Source of the DNA: Armigeres subalbatus | Taxonomy: Eukaryota; Arthropoda; Insecta; Diptera; Culicidae | Direction: 5' to 3' | Assembly: GCF_024139115.2 (NCBI RefSeq) | Contig: NW_026943395.1 | Location: 1-64,000, forward strand | DNA: 64,000 bases | Part shown: piece by piece, positions 55,440 through 64,000 of the stretch | Layout of the letters: each line of letters opens with the position of its first letter | Numbering within the stretch: the first letter of the stretch is position 1 | Notes under the pieces: generated by a model | Told to the model about the DNA's origin: nothing | Database searches by the model: none | Seen by the model: only the letters and a program-made list of their open reading frames with translations | Made by a program: the position numbers and the translations under genes

Positions 55440-57830
55440 ACTTATTTTATTTCTTTATTGAGGCTTCGCCGCCATGAGCCTCTGGGTCTGCCTCTGCTGC
55501 GATGTCCCGCTGGGTTCCAGTCTAATGCTTGCTTACAGATTTTGTTTCCGCCCCTACGAAGAGTGTGGCCGACGCAGCCCCACTTCAGATCCCGAATTTC
55601 TGTTGCTATCGGCCTCTGGTGACAACGACGATGGAGCTCGTTGTTTAAGATCTAGTTGTGAGGCCACCAAGCCCGAATTATATTCCGCAGGCATCTGTTG
55701 ATGGACATCCGCAGCCGTTGAGTGTTCTCCACTGATACACACCATGTTTCGCTAGCGTATAACAGCACAGGTTTTAGAGCTGAAAATTCGTATTTCGGTG
55801 CGTTCACTTATCTGCCTGTTTTTCCAGATATTTCTTAAACTCGCAAAGGTAGCCCTTGCTTTCTTGATCCGTGCGCCTATGTCGATCTTGGTAGCGTTGT
55901 CTGACGCCATTTGGCTACCAAGATATTGGAAGCTTTCAACATTCTTCACTTATTGTTGACGTTGATGATTAAACCTGCCGAAGAAGAGAGCTCGGTAATG
56001 TCGTTGAGCTCACTCTGCATATCAGAGCACCAATTCGAAGTTGTTCAGGTGCTCCATAATTATAGGCTGCCATAACAGCCCGCGGTTTGGTTCACGGTCA
56101 ATCGCACCTACCAGAATTTCGTCGATTACGATGAGGAACAGTAACGGTGATAGAATACATCCTTGCCTCGTACCAGCTACGGGATAGGGTCGGACAAGAC
56201 CCCATTGCGCAGCACTCTACACGAAAAGGCCTCGTACTGTTCCTCGATGAGGCCGATGATTTTCTCAGGAACCACCTTGCGTCTCAGGGTGATGGTGGCC
56301 TGGCTGGCACTTGGAAAAGTTGTTCGAAGTGCTCGAACCAGCGTTTCAGCTGGTCAGTTGGGTCGGTCAATAACTGATCATTCTCGTCTTTCACAGGCAT
56401 CGTTGCATTCATCTTAGCCTAGCTTAAGCGTCGTGAGATATCGTAGAGGAGGCGAATGTCCCAGGTTGCTGTGGCTCTCTCTCCTTCGTCGGCCAGAGTG
56501 TCTGCCCACGCTCGCTTGTCCCGTTGACATAAGCGTTTTACTTCCTGCTCAAGAGCCGAGTATCGTTGACCGGCTAAGACTTTGGCTCCTCTGGTTTTCG
56601 ATCACTCTATCGCGGCTTTGGCTTCTCTTAGTTCAAATATTATATGTTAATATAAATATCTTTGCTTCGCTCCTCTATCTTCCTCCAGGTCTCTTCGGTG
56701 ATCCATTGTTTTCTCTGGGTGCGCAGTTCGCCCAGATTATTCTCGCTGGTTGCGATGAAAGCATTTTTGGTGGCGGTCGTTCCACGAATGTTCCACGCTG
56801 CCACCTTCCGGAATATATGCAGCACGCGTCTCCATTTCTTCAACGAAAGACCGTTTCACCGTGGCACCTTCCAGTCGGCGTGTGTTGAACAGTCGTCCAA
56901 CACTCTCCTCCTGCCGACAAATTCACGCAATGCGCAGGCGTATTTCGCCGATGAGGAGGTGATGATTAGACGCGATATCGGCACTACGTTTATTCCGTAC
57001 ATCAAGAAGGCTCCGTTTCCATTTTCGGCTGATGCAGATGTGGTCGATTTGATTTTCTGTAAAGCCGTCACGGGAGACCCACGTGACCTTGTGAACCGGT
57101 CGATGAGGGAAGAGCGATCCCCCAATCACCATGTCATTATTACCACAAAATTCTGCGAACAGCTCTCCGTTTTTGCTCATTTCTTCGAGACCATGGCGTC
57201 CCATAATGCGCTCATGGTTCGAGTTGTCGGATCCGATCTTCGCATTGAAGTCGCCCAAACAGATCTTGATATCACCCTTCGGAATTCTATCTACGACGGC
57301 ATTGAGTTGACTGTAGAAGTTCTCTTTGTCTTGCAGATCGGCAGCATCGGTTGGCACATAACATTGGATAAAAGTAAGGTTTCGGACCCGTGTTCTAAAT
57401 CTGGCAACGATTATCCTTTCACTTACAGGTTCCCACTTCATAAGCGCAGATTGTGCCTGGGCGCTTAGTAGGAAGCCAACTCCGCGATACCGGGGAGCGT
57501 GTTCACCTCGTAAACCAGAGTACAGCAGAGCTGGTCCCGACGGCGTTCTGTGTTCTCTAAACTTTGGCCAACGGACTTCACTCAGTCCCAGGATCTCAAG
57601 CTTCATGCGGCGTGCCTCATTGGCAAGTTGTGCCAATTTACCCTGCTGGGCTAGGGTTAAAACGTTCCATGTTCCTATTCGTGTCCTTTGTTTCGCGCTA
57701 AGAGTCATCGCCGTAAAATCAGTCCGTATTCTTTCATTATCGGATTCTTGAGCAAATTGATGTTTCGGGAACAGTAGGTTGTTGGCCCAAGGTTCCCTAT
57801 CCACCGGGATGGGGCTGCCATCTTAGGTAT
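55440..57830 (-). mobile_element. LINE on the minus strand, RT largely decayed
   Basis: Reading the minus strand from 57830: an endonuclease ORF (57804-56923), a broken RT (about 56,900-55,990), and a C-terminal segment (55949-55450; NVESFQYLGSQMASDN, then ARIKKARATFASLRNIWKNR). RT pieces such as VVAGTRQGCILSPLLFLIVI (about 56,190-56,130) are readable. The clade (RTE- or CR1-like) cannot be fixed by eye. It is a different family from the JAM1-like RTE copies. Confidence 0.75.
56923..57804 (-). CDS. LINE endonuclease domain ORF (293 aa), retroelement-derived
   Basis: An intact frame for an APE-type endonuclease that would nick target DNA for LINE integration. Motifs in order: RIGTWNVLTLAQQGKL (about 42), LEILGLSEVRW (about 70), KICLGDFNAKIGSDNSNH (about 180), TWVSRDGFTENQIDHICIS (about 244) and SNHHLLIGEI (about 280). 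The catalytic Asn, Glu, Asp/Asn and His positions are present. The RT that should follow is broken, so it is part of a dead element and not a host gene, although the open frame is notable. Confidence 0.7.
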   Translation of the reverse strand: MDREPWANNLLFPKHQFAQESDNERIRTDFTAMTLSAKQRTRIGTWNVLTLAQQGKLAQLANEARRMKLEILGLSEVRWPKFREHRTPSGPALLYSGLRGEHAPRYRGVGFLLSAQAQSALMKWEPVSERIIVARFRTRVRNLTFIQCYVPTDAADLQDKENFYSQLNAVVDRIPKGDIKICLGDFNAKIGSDNSNHERIMGRHGLEEMSKNGELFAEFCGNNDMVIGGSLFPHRPVHKVTWVSRDGFTENQIDHICISRKWKRSLLDVRNKRSADIASNHHLLIGEIRLRIA

Positions 57831-58290
57831 AGCTTCCGGGGAATATTATGTTTAATAACAGATTTATTATCCATTGTTAAAGAAAATTATTCCGATGAAT
57901 TTAACGAAGAAGAACACGCAAAAATCACGCAATGATGCAAATCGCTTATCGAATCATTAACTATTCACTGGGCCATGAGTCCGGTGAGGTTTGCCTCGCG
58001 TTTGATTTGAACCGTGGATGAGATTTGAGAATTTGAGTTTTTACCAACACTGCTGCCCACATTCTCTCAAAAAGGCATGACTAATATCCAAGAATCGTAA
58101 GCTAAGTCGTTTTTTAGAATGCGTTGATTAGCAATTCCAATAAAGAATTGCAGATTTAATTTATTAGCAATATATTCATATCAAGTTCCACTAACCCCAT
58201 TGTACTCTATCTACTCCTTTAAGAAAAGAGAGTGAGGAAACTATGACAGCAGTATTCAGCAATATTCAGATATAGCTGATACGAGTACTC
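57831..58290. other. spacer upstream of the basic-protein gene
   Basis: AT-rich, with no frame or repeat ends that I can support. Confidence 0.4.
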
Positions 58291-58669
58291 GTAGGTACGT
58301 TTAGTACAATGTGAGCTCCTCCACAAAGGTACTCAGGCCAGCAAGTAGTTGTTTCTATTCAGTGCAAATTCTTATACGATGTATTCAAAATGTGATTTGT
58401 GTAGGGTTCTTACAAAACGCTTTTGTAAGCATAAATAGTTCGAACAAAAACGAATTCAAGTTTTGTGTTAAATATGTTGTTAGTAACCTGCGGACTGATG
58501 GTTATTGACTGATTGAAACCGTTGTCATAGCGCTGCCGCGAGAGAACCATCCAAGCAATAAATACTTTTCACGGGAGGAGCCACTTCGAATTCGTGGCCT
58601 TGCATCAGTTCAAAAAACAGTGTAGAGTGAAATTCGTGATCCTCAATCTTACACGTGACAAACTACCTA
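58291..58669 (+). promoter_or_regulatory. possible promoter/5' UTR with TAGteam-like motifs
   Basis: GTAGGTA stands at 58291-58297 and TAGGTAG (reverse) at 58663-58669, the latter 15 bp before the ATG. An ATCAGTTC initiator-like sequence lies at about 58603. No strong TATA box is seen; AATAAATA lies at about 58557. Weaker evidence than for the two bZIP-like genes. Confidence 0.4.
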
Positions 58670-58683
58670 AATACCGTTGAGCA

Positions 58684-59199
58684 ATGTGTAAAGCACAACC
58701 AACGAAGAAAGTGCGACGATTCGCGCGAAAGCTGAACATGTTGCTTCAATTGCAGCGAATAAAACAACGAATGTTAAAGCAGGAGCAATCGCGCCACTCT
58801 TCAAAGCAATCAACGCCTCCGCAGTCCGTTCGACGATCGCGCTTAGGGCGCAAAACCTTTGAAATTAATTTGGACCCACGTGTGCTACGGAATATCCTTT
58901 TCTCTTCGATTATTCGTCGTCTAGCATCTAAACAACTTTCGAACAAAAAGCAACGATCATGTTCGGTACCATCGATAGGAAGACGTCTCGCTATAGTTTT
59001 CATACACCCATCATTGCGACGATTGTTGATTGCACGCCGAGAACAAAACCGAAGGTATACCACCGATCGAGATCAAACATCATACTCCGGGATTCATATT
59101 CGGATAAGAGTGGCCTTGGATTTAGGTAGAGTTCGAAGATGCTACGACACGGCCAGTAAAGATTCTTCCAAAGACGATGAAATAAATGGTGATAAATAA
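58684..59199 (+). CDS. intronless small basic protein (171 aa), unknown
   Basis: Not recognised. The protein is strongly basic almost throughout (dense Arg/Lys: KKVRRFARKL, RIKQRMLKQEQ, RRSRLGRK, SLRRLLIARREQNRR) and ends in a short acidic tail (SSKDDEINGDK). A helical N-terminal segment (about residues 8-36) with repeated L/M could form a short coiled coil. Residues about 57-80 (TFEINLDPRVLRNILFSSII) and about 100-117 are the most hydrophobic stretches. No bZIP signature, zinc finger or signal peptide. Support for a gene: 171 codons open in AT-rich DNA, AATAAA 37 bp after the stop, and no match to repeats in the window. It may bind nucleic acid; that is a guess from charge alone. Confidence 0.6.
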   Translation: MCKAQPTKKVRRFARKLNMLLQLQRIKQRMLKQEQSRHSSKQSTPPQSVRRSRLGRKTFEINLDPRVLRNILFSSIIRRLASKQLSNKKQRSCSVPSIGRRLAIVFIHPSLRRLLIARREQNRRYTTDRDQTSYSGIHIRIRVALDLGRVRRCYDTASKDSSKDDEINGDK

Positions 59200-59235
59200 T
59201 TATAAATATGTGACAATATAACTCTTAGCGTAATT

Positions 59236-59241
59236 AATAAA
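59236..59241 (+). terminator. poly(A) signal AATAAA
   Basis: It lies 37 bp downstream of the 171-aa ORF. Confidence 0.5.
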
Positions 59242-59463
59242 TCATAAAAAATGTAAACCGTTATGAACTGTATCAAATAGAAAGAAAGCACAAGAATATA
59301 GCCAGACTAAAACTTCTTTATTCAGCTACTTTGAAAATAAGAGCGATATATTATGAATATGGTGAGTACAAAACAATTCGTCGACAAGGTTTTGTTTTGT
59401 GTTTTCACACAAAATTTCACAAAAAACATACAATACGCATCAAGCGAATAGTATCGCTAGTCT

Positions 59464-59650
59464 AGTTGAAAACCGAAATGGGGGACTATCGAAGTAGGAT
59501 TTTTCTCGCAATCCGTACATTAAACCCGCTAGGAGTGCGCTAGTCTAATTAGGTCCTAATTAGACTAGCGCGTCACTAGCGAAGTTAGGTTTAACGTACG
59601 GATTGCGAGAAAAATCCAACTTCGTAAGTCCCGTATTCCGGTTTTCAACT
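59464..59650. mobile_element. 187-bp hairpin MITE
   Basis: The arms AGTTGAAAACCG...GGATTTTTCTCGCAATCCGT fold back around CTAATTAGG|TCCTAATTAG near 59555 with few mismatches. TSD not resolved. Confidence 0.75.
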
Positions 59651-60341
59651 TAATCAAGTATAAAAGTTTTTACAGTAGCGAATTCTCAAACACCTTACGT
59701 GATTTCGACTTTTCGACTTTTTGGATTAAAACAATATTTAAAAAAGTGAAAAAAAAACATGACTCATTTTCTATAGTTGAACTTTAAATTTTCAAATTTA
59801 TTGCTCCATATTTTTTCTTGGTAATTAAAATCGTTTTTGTCTTCTTGTACGCTTATTGCACATAAAGCCTATAGGTTCACTCCAAAAAACGAACTTTCAC
59901 TAGAGCCTATAGAGTTGTGTATCACTCGACTCAGCTAAACGGACTCAGGTAATATCTGTATGTGTTCTTGACTTTCTTGTATACCAAAGGGTAACGCAAA
60001 TGCAATATGTTCACTCCAAAAACGAATTGTTGATAGGAGGCCGACTTTTCTATGCCAATCAACTTAACTCGACAAACTGAGGTATGTTTTTATGCAATGA
60101 ATTTCGTCCATTTTATGAATTTTGTTTAATTTGAAGCTTTATACTTTCTTAGTCTTTTTATTACTGATCTTTCAATATGTGCATGTTTCATCGAGAAATA
60201 AATAAAAATTTGACCAATACTCATCATACACCGGATTTCGGGCAAGATTATCAACCCTTTCAATCAATAGTGAGTGCGTCTTCATATCAAAAGGAGAACG
60301 AGTAATTAGGAGAGTCTGAATTACAAGGACCACTTGGTATA
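59651..60341. other. repeat fragments, no gene
   Basis: It contains CACTCCAAAAA(A)CGAACTTTC/T motifs at about 59879 and 60010, from the TGCCTTTCTCG element family. Otherwise AT-rich. Confidence 0.45.
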
Positions 60342-60631
60342 CAGTGATCGTTCGCTAATTGGGGCACGACCTCACCCCAACTAGCGAATGCCGTTCGTTA
60401 ATTGGGGCGTTTTGACAAGCGTCAATGTTGTTTACTTTTTGCATTAAACAAAGGAAAATTTTACGCCCCAGAAAATATCGATCCCACCAAACACGGAAAC
60501 AAAACGTCAACGCGTTTTTGTCACCACATTCTGACGTTTAGCTGCTTTTTAATTGGGTTTCGCCCCAATTAGCGAACCCCCAACTAAAAAGCGCCCCAAC
60601 TAGAAAAAACCCAACTAGCGAACGTTCACTG
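60342..60631. mobile_element. 290-bp TA-inserting MITE, CAGTGA ends, copy 2
   Basis: Reverse-orientation copy of 29788-30078, flanked by TA. The interior is also closely similar (AAACGTCAACGCGTTTTTG, TTGTTTACTTTTTGCATT). Confidence 0.88.
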
Positions 60632-60639
60632 TACGCCAC

Positions 60640-60812
60640 GGTTCGAGGCTGCATCTCTCCACCCTCGAATGCGCCCCACGCTACCCAAGTCGTTTTGCAC
60701 CTGGTCTGCCCAGCTCGCTCGCTGTGCTCCACTCCGTTTCGTACCTGCCGGATCGATAGCGAACACAGAACACACCGTCTTTGCAGGGTTGCAGGGTTTG
60801 CAGGGTAGATGC
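60640..60812 (-). pseudogene. RTE 3' fragment
   Basis: Nearly identical to 62735-62890. It encodes the C-terminal QVQNDLGSVGRIRGWRDAAS region on the minus strand. Its 3' end is cut off at the neighbouring MITE, and its other side changes into GTTGCAGGGTTTGCAGGGTA, a small local duplication. Confidence 0.75.
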
Positions 60813-60847
60813 GCGGCTATAAAGCAAAACCATGCTGAGGGTAACTG

Positions 60848-62179
60848 GGATGAGATATAGAGTAGAGTGGGGCAAGAGTGCGCGTGGGGTAAGAGTACGT
60901 TTTCGATTTTTTGAAGTAATAAAAAAAGATAAACTAGCAGCACTGCATCAGTTTGACAGGTATTCTGGCCAACTATTATCATGTGTAATTGTAAACGATT
61001 TGAATAAACAACAAGGGAGATATGGAGTTAGATAACTTTTTGGTCATTTTGCTAAAAATATTTGGGTTTCCGCAACTAGTGTTTCATTACCATATATACG
61101 TTCAATCAGGTGAACATTATACCATTTCGATAACCTATTATATATAGTACTTTATGGTACAGAACACCAGTCCGGTTGGTTTTCCAAGAAGTCAAAACCA
61201 TTACTTGAATAATTTTTGGGACTGTGGGGTAAAAGTACGCAGGAACCGGTGGGGCAAGAGTACGCATATGAATCTTTAGGTTATGATGTCAAACCCGTAT
61301 CTCCGGCCGGAATAACACTTCTACCAAAGCGAAAAGATCCACAACTGAGAAAATAGGGACAGAATTCGAAATTATCACAAGTTTTTAGGATAAGTTGATG
61401 TAATTCGGTGTTAGAAAGGACTTAGCGAACAAAGCACTGAAGCGAAATGATGAAATTGTATTAGGACTTGTTGTACACCTAAACATAGTACGAAAACACA
61501 AGTTCATCTAAATGGTAATTTCATTTAATCAAAAGAAACATTCATAAATTACGCAACGTTTAGATGGGAGGGTTTGAAAGATGTGTGGAGGTCCATATAA
61601 TTTTTAGAGGATTCATACAAACAGTGTAAGATAGGGGGGAGGGGTGATGAAATAGCCAAATTTTACGTTACATGATTGGTGGACTTTCTTTAAGGAAAAT
61701 GCCTTTGTATACGCAACGCGAAACCTGATATATGTTTTTACCTCTGTAGTTTTTTGTATACATAAAAAACAATTGTTTTTCGTATGAAAGTGCAGATTTT
61801 TAGGACCCCCTCCCCCTTTAAGAGTTACGTAAACTTTAAACATTCCCTATTATATGCACATTAAACATCAATTAAATGTTATTAACTCTTATTTGTGTTA
61901 ATATATACTTAAAGCACATGATTGGATAAATGCGTACTCTTACCCCACCCGATGCGCACTTTTACCCCACCGGTGGGGTAAGAGTGCGTTTTTCACTTGT
62001 CTTGCAATAAGGGTTCTACTAAAACGAATCTCAATAATTTCAATATTTTTTCCACTGGGTAACATAAAGGAAGAGTATATGAATCATCGACACTGATTTG
62101 ATATGCAGAAGCTTGCTTCATAAGGGCCACATGATCGATTGAAACTAAGTGCGTACTCTTGCCCCACTCTACTATATAT
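60848..62179. mobile_element. 1.33-kb TIR element with eight subterminal 16-bp motifs
   Basis: Ends GGGATATA(G/T)AGTAGAGTGG, inverted at 62179. The motif GTGGGGYAARAGTRCG occurs at about 60866, 60883, 61225, 61249 and 61971 (plus) and about 61935, 61951 and 62150 (minus). No frame over about 92 codons and no transposase motif. Clustered subterminal repeats suggest transposase binding sites. The superfamily is not resolved. Confidence 0.7.
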
Positions 62180-62342
62180 CCCTTATCTTTCTTCGCTGTT
62201 GAAACTGATCGATATACTTTGGAAAATATGCGTTTTTCAAGGATGGTCAAATTAGGCACTAAGGTGGCCAAAACCAGTACACTCCCCCTAGGTGCGATTT
62301 ACCGTGAACCAAAACGTGGGCTGTTATATATGATATGTAGCA

Positions 62343-62480
62343 TAGGTTTCCACGCGAGCCATAATGGCGACTGCTATAAACTAATCTGTCAGTAACTGCT
62401 TCCGACGCTGAACTGTTTTCAACGCAACTGTTCCCGACGCGGATTGTATCTTAGCAACCATTTTCACATTGATTATTTAT
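62343..62480. repeat. solo terminal repeat of the 19688-21240 element family
   Basis: TTTCCACGCGAGCCATAATG, CAGTAACTGCTTCCGACGCT and TTAGCAACCATTTTCACATT match both ends of that element. The partner end is not in view. Confidence 0.7.
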
Positions 62481-62699
62481 TGAGAATCGGTACGGCTTGA
62501 AAAATACTGAAGATAATTTGTTTTAAATTTCGTAGCACGCTTCAAATAAATGTATCCAGCTTTTGATATCACAAGTTTATTGTAATTGTTTTATATTCCA
62601 GGTCGAAGTAAAAATAATACCGGAAGAGGAGGACTGATCTCACATATATGGTCATTTTGTAACAATTATTCATTTCATTCATTTATTTAGTTTACATCT

Positions 62700-63769
62700 A
62701 AACAGATAACACTGAATCAACAATTTGACGCCACAATACACGGTTCGAGGCTGCATCTCTCCACCCTCGAATGCGCCCCACGCTACCCAAGTCGTTTTGC
62801 ACCTGGTCTGCCCAGCTCGCTCGCTGTGCTCCACTCCGTTTCGTACCTGCCGGATCGATAGCGAACACAGAACACACCGTCTTTGCAGGGTTGCTGTCCG
62901 GCATTCTGCCCTGCCCTTCGTACCCTTCCGGCTTTGGCTACCTTCTGGATACTGGGTTCGCCGTAGAGCTGGGCGAGCTCGTGGTTTATTCTTCGCCGCC
63001 ACACACCGTCTTGTTGCACACCGCCAAAGATGGTCCTAAGCACTACACGAACACAGAACACACCGTCTTTGCAGGGTTGCTGTCCGGCATTCTGCCCTGC
63101 CCTTCGTACCCTTCCGGCTTTGGCTACCTTTTGGATACTGGGTTCGCCGTAGAGCTGGGCGAGCTCGTGGTTTATTCTTCGCCGCCACACACCGTCTTGT
63201 TGCACACCGCCAAAGATGGTCCTAAGCACTAGTCTCTCGAATACTCCGAGTGCTTGCAAGTCCTCCTCGAGCATTGTCCATATTTCATGGCCGTAGAGGA
63301 CTACCGGTCTTATCAGCGTCTTGTACATGACACATTTGGTACGCCGGCGAATCTTTTTTGACCGCAGTTTCTTTTGGAGCCCGTAGTAGGCCCGACTTAC
63401 ACAGATGATGCGCCTTCGTAATTCACGACTAACATTGTTATCAGCCGTTAGCAAGGATCCAAGGTAGACGAATTCCTCGACCACCTCGAAGGTATCCCCG
63501 TCTATCGTAACACTGTTTCCCAGGCGGGCCCTGTCGCACTCGGTTCCGCCCACAATCATGTACATTGTCTTCGACGCATTCACCAAGAGTTCAACTTTTG
63601 CTGCTTCACGTTTCATGCGGGTGTTCAGTTCTGCCACCTTTGCAAATGTTCGGCCAACAATGTCCATGCTATCCGCGAAACAAATAAATTGACTGGATCT
63701 GTTGAAAATCGTACTCCGGCTGTTACACCCGGCTCTCTGCATGACACCTTCTAGCGCAATGTTGAACAA
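62700..63769 (-). pseudogene. RTE reverse transcriptase C-terminal half with in-frame duplication
   Basis: From 63769 down: MFNIALEGVMQRAGCN, then ICFADSMDIVG (the catalytic FADD reads FADS, so the second Asp is lost). GTECDRARLGNSVTIDGD and EEFVYLGSLLTADN follow. A 62-codon stretch around RTIFGGVQQDGVWRRRINHE occurs twice in tandem. A base insertion near 63775 breaks the link to the upstream RT (RQGDG). A frameshift near 62780 separates the end (DSVLSV at about 62700). Inactive. Confidence 0.82.
62862..63233. repeat. 186-bp tandem duplication in the RTE
   Basis: Two units (62862-63047 and 63048-63233) differ at only one or two positions. The length is a multiple of three. Confidence 0.9.
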
Positions 63770-63844
63770 CAGGCACGAAAGCGTCCATCACCTTGTCTTA
63801 GTCCCCGGCGCGATTCTAACGAACTGGAGCACGCAGATAAATAT

Positions 63845-63953
63845 ATTGTAGAAACAACAATATTCCGGTTTGAATTCAACAATAAATATTGTTAACTCAG
63901 GGCTAATAATATTTATCTTTTGAGTCAATCAAGAATATTGTTGTTTCTACAAT
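63845..63953. repeat. AT-rich inverted repeat
   Basis: ATTGTAGAAACAACAATATT at 63845 is inverted at 63933-63953, with further AATATT words between. Probably a small foldback element that cuts off the RTE at its 5' side. Confidence 0.65.
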
Positions 63954-64000
63954 CAAAGCAATAGTATTGTTGAGAGTAGATTCATGTAATATAGATTGAT

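Larger units (their letters stand above)
62670..63835 (-). mobile_element. RTE/JAM1-like LINE 3' part, minus strand
   Basis: The 3' end at about 62670 has the tail complement TTCATTTCATTCATTTATTT. The copy reaches back into the RT (catalytic region at about 63680) and is 5'-truncated near 63835. It is of the same family as 40862-44167. Confidence 0.85.

Noticed and set aside
56662..57468. 268-codon plus-strand frame
   Set aside because: It is the complement of the minus-strand LINE endonuclease, which has clear motifs.
62771..63232. 153-codon plus-strand frame with an internal repeat
   Set aside because: Shadow of the duplicated minus-strand RTE sequence.
1..64000. CRISPR array, bacterial operon or riboswitch
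   Set aside because: The window has spliced genes, poly(A) signals and eukaryotic transposons. No array of identical repeats with unique spacers exists.

Overview
The window looks like mosquito nuclear DNA, most likely Aedes (Stegomyia). The grounds are AT-rich, intron-poor coding islands in a sea of MITEs, a Juan-like Jockey LINE, several JAM1-like RTE LINEs, a Penelope-like element and GGAATTCC-type degenerate satellites. I name the genus from the repeat types as I know them; no database search was run.

Four host genes can be supported. (1) A three-exon PIGO orthologue on the minus strand (11604-15324) encodes the ER enzyme GPI ethanolamine-phosphate transferase 3. (2) and (3) Two intronless, mutually homologous bZIP-like genes converge on each other (32258-33013 plus, 44423-45676 minus). 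Each has a TATA box and several CAGGTA/TAGGTAG-like motifs just upstream, the pattern known from pure early zygotic genes of Aedes and Drosophila. (4) An intronless ORF (58684-59199 plus) encodes a 171-residue, very basic protein. It has a TAGGTAG-type motif 15 bp before the ATG and a poly(A) signal 37 bp after the stop. Its function is not recognised.

Everything else is mobile or repetitive DNA. Left third: a degenerate satellite (2.8-4.9 kb) holding a Harbinger-like MITE, a hAT-like MITE (5.7 kb), a decayed Penelope-like element with RT and GIY-YIG remnants (7.5-9.5 kb), and hammerhead-like relics at 9.4 and 11.1 kb. Middle: TIR elements at 15.9-23.6 kb, a broken Juan-like LINE (about 25.3-29.8 kb), MITEs, a decayed RTE (34.9-36.2 kb), another satellite (38.6-39.1 kb), and a structurally complete but frameshifted RTE bounded by target duplications (40.9-44.2 kb). 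Right third: a TIR-element nest up to five levels deep at 47.8-50.3 kb with a tRNA-like sequence at its core, a third satellite (50.6-51.6 kb), a LINE on the minus strand (55.4-57.8 kb), a 1.3-kb TIR element with eight copies of a 16-bp motif (60.8-62.2 kb), and a minus-strand RTE with an in-frame 186-bp tandem duplication (62.7-63.8 kb).

Target-site duplications (TSDs) were read by eye and classify many elements: TA, TTA, TTAA, 4 bp, 7 bp and 8 bp. They also give relative insertion order. The host genes show no pathway link to each other. The interest lies in the early-zygotic-like bZIP pair and in the element nesting.
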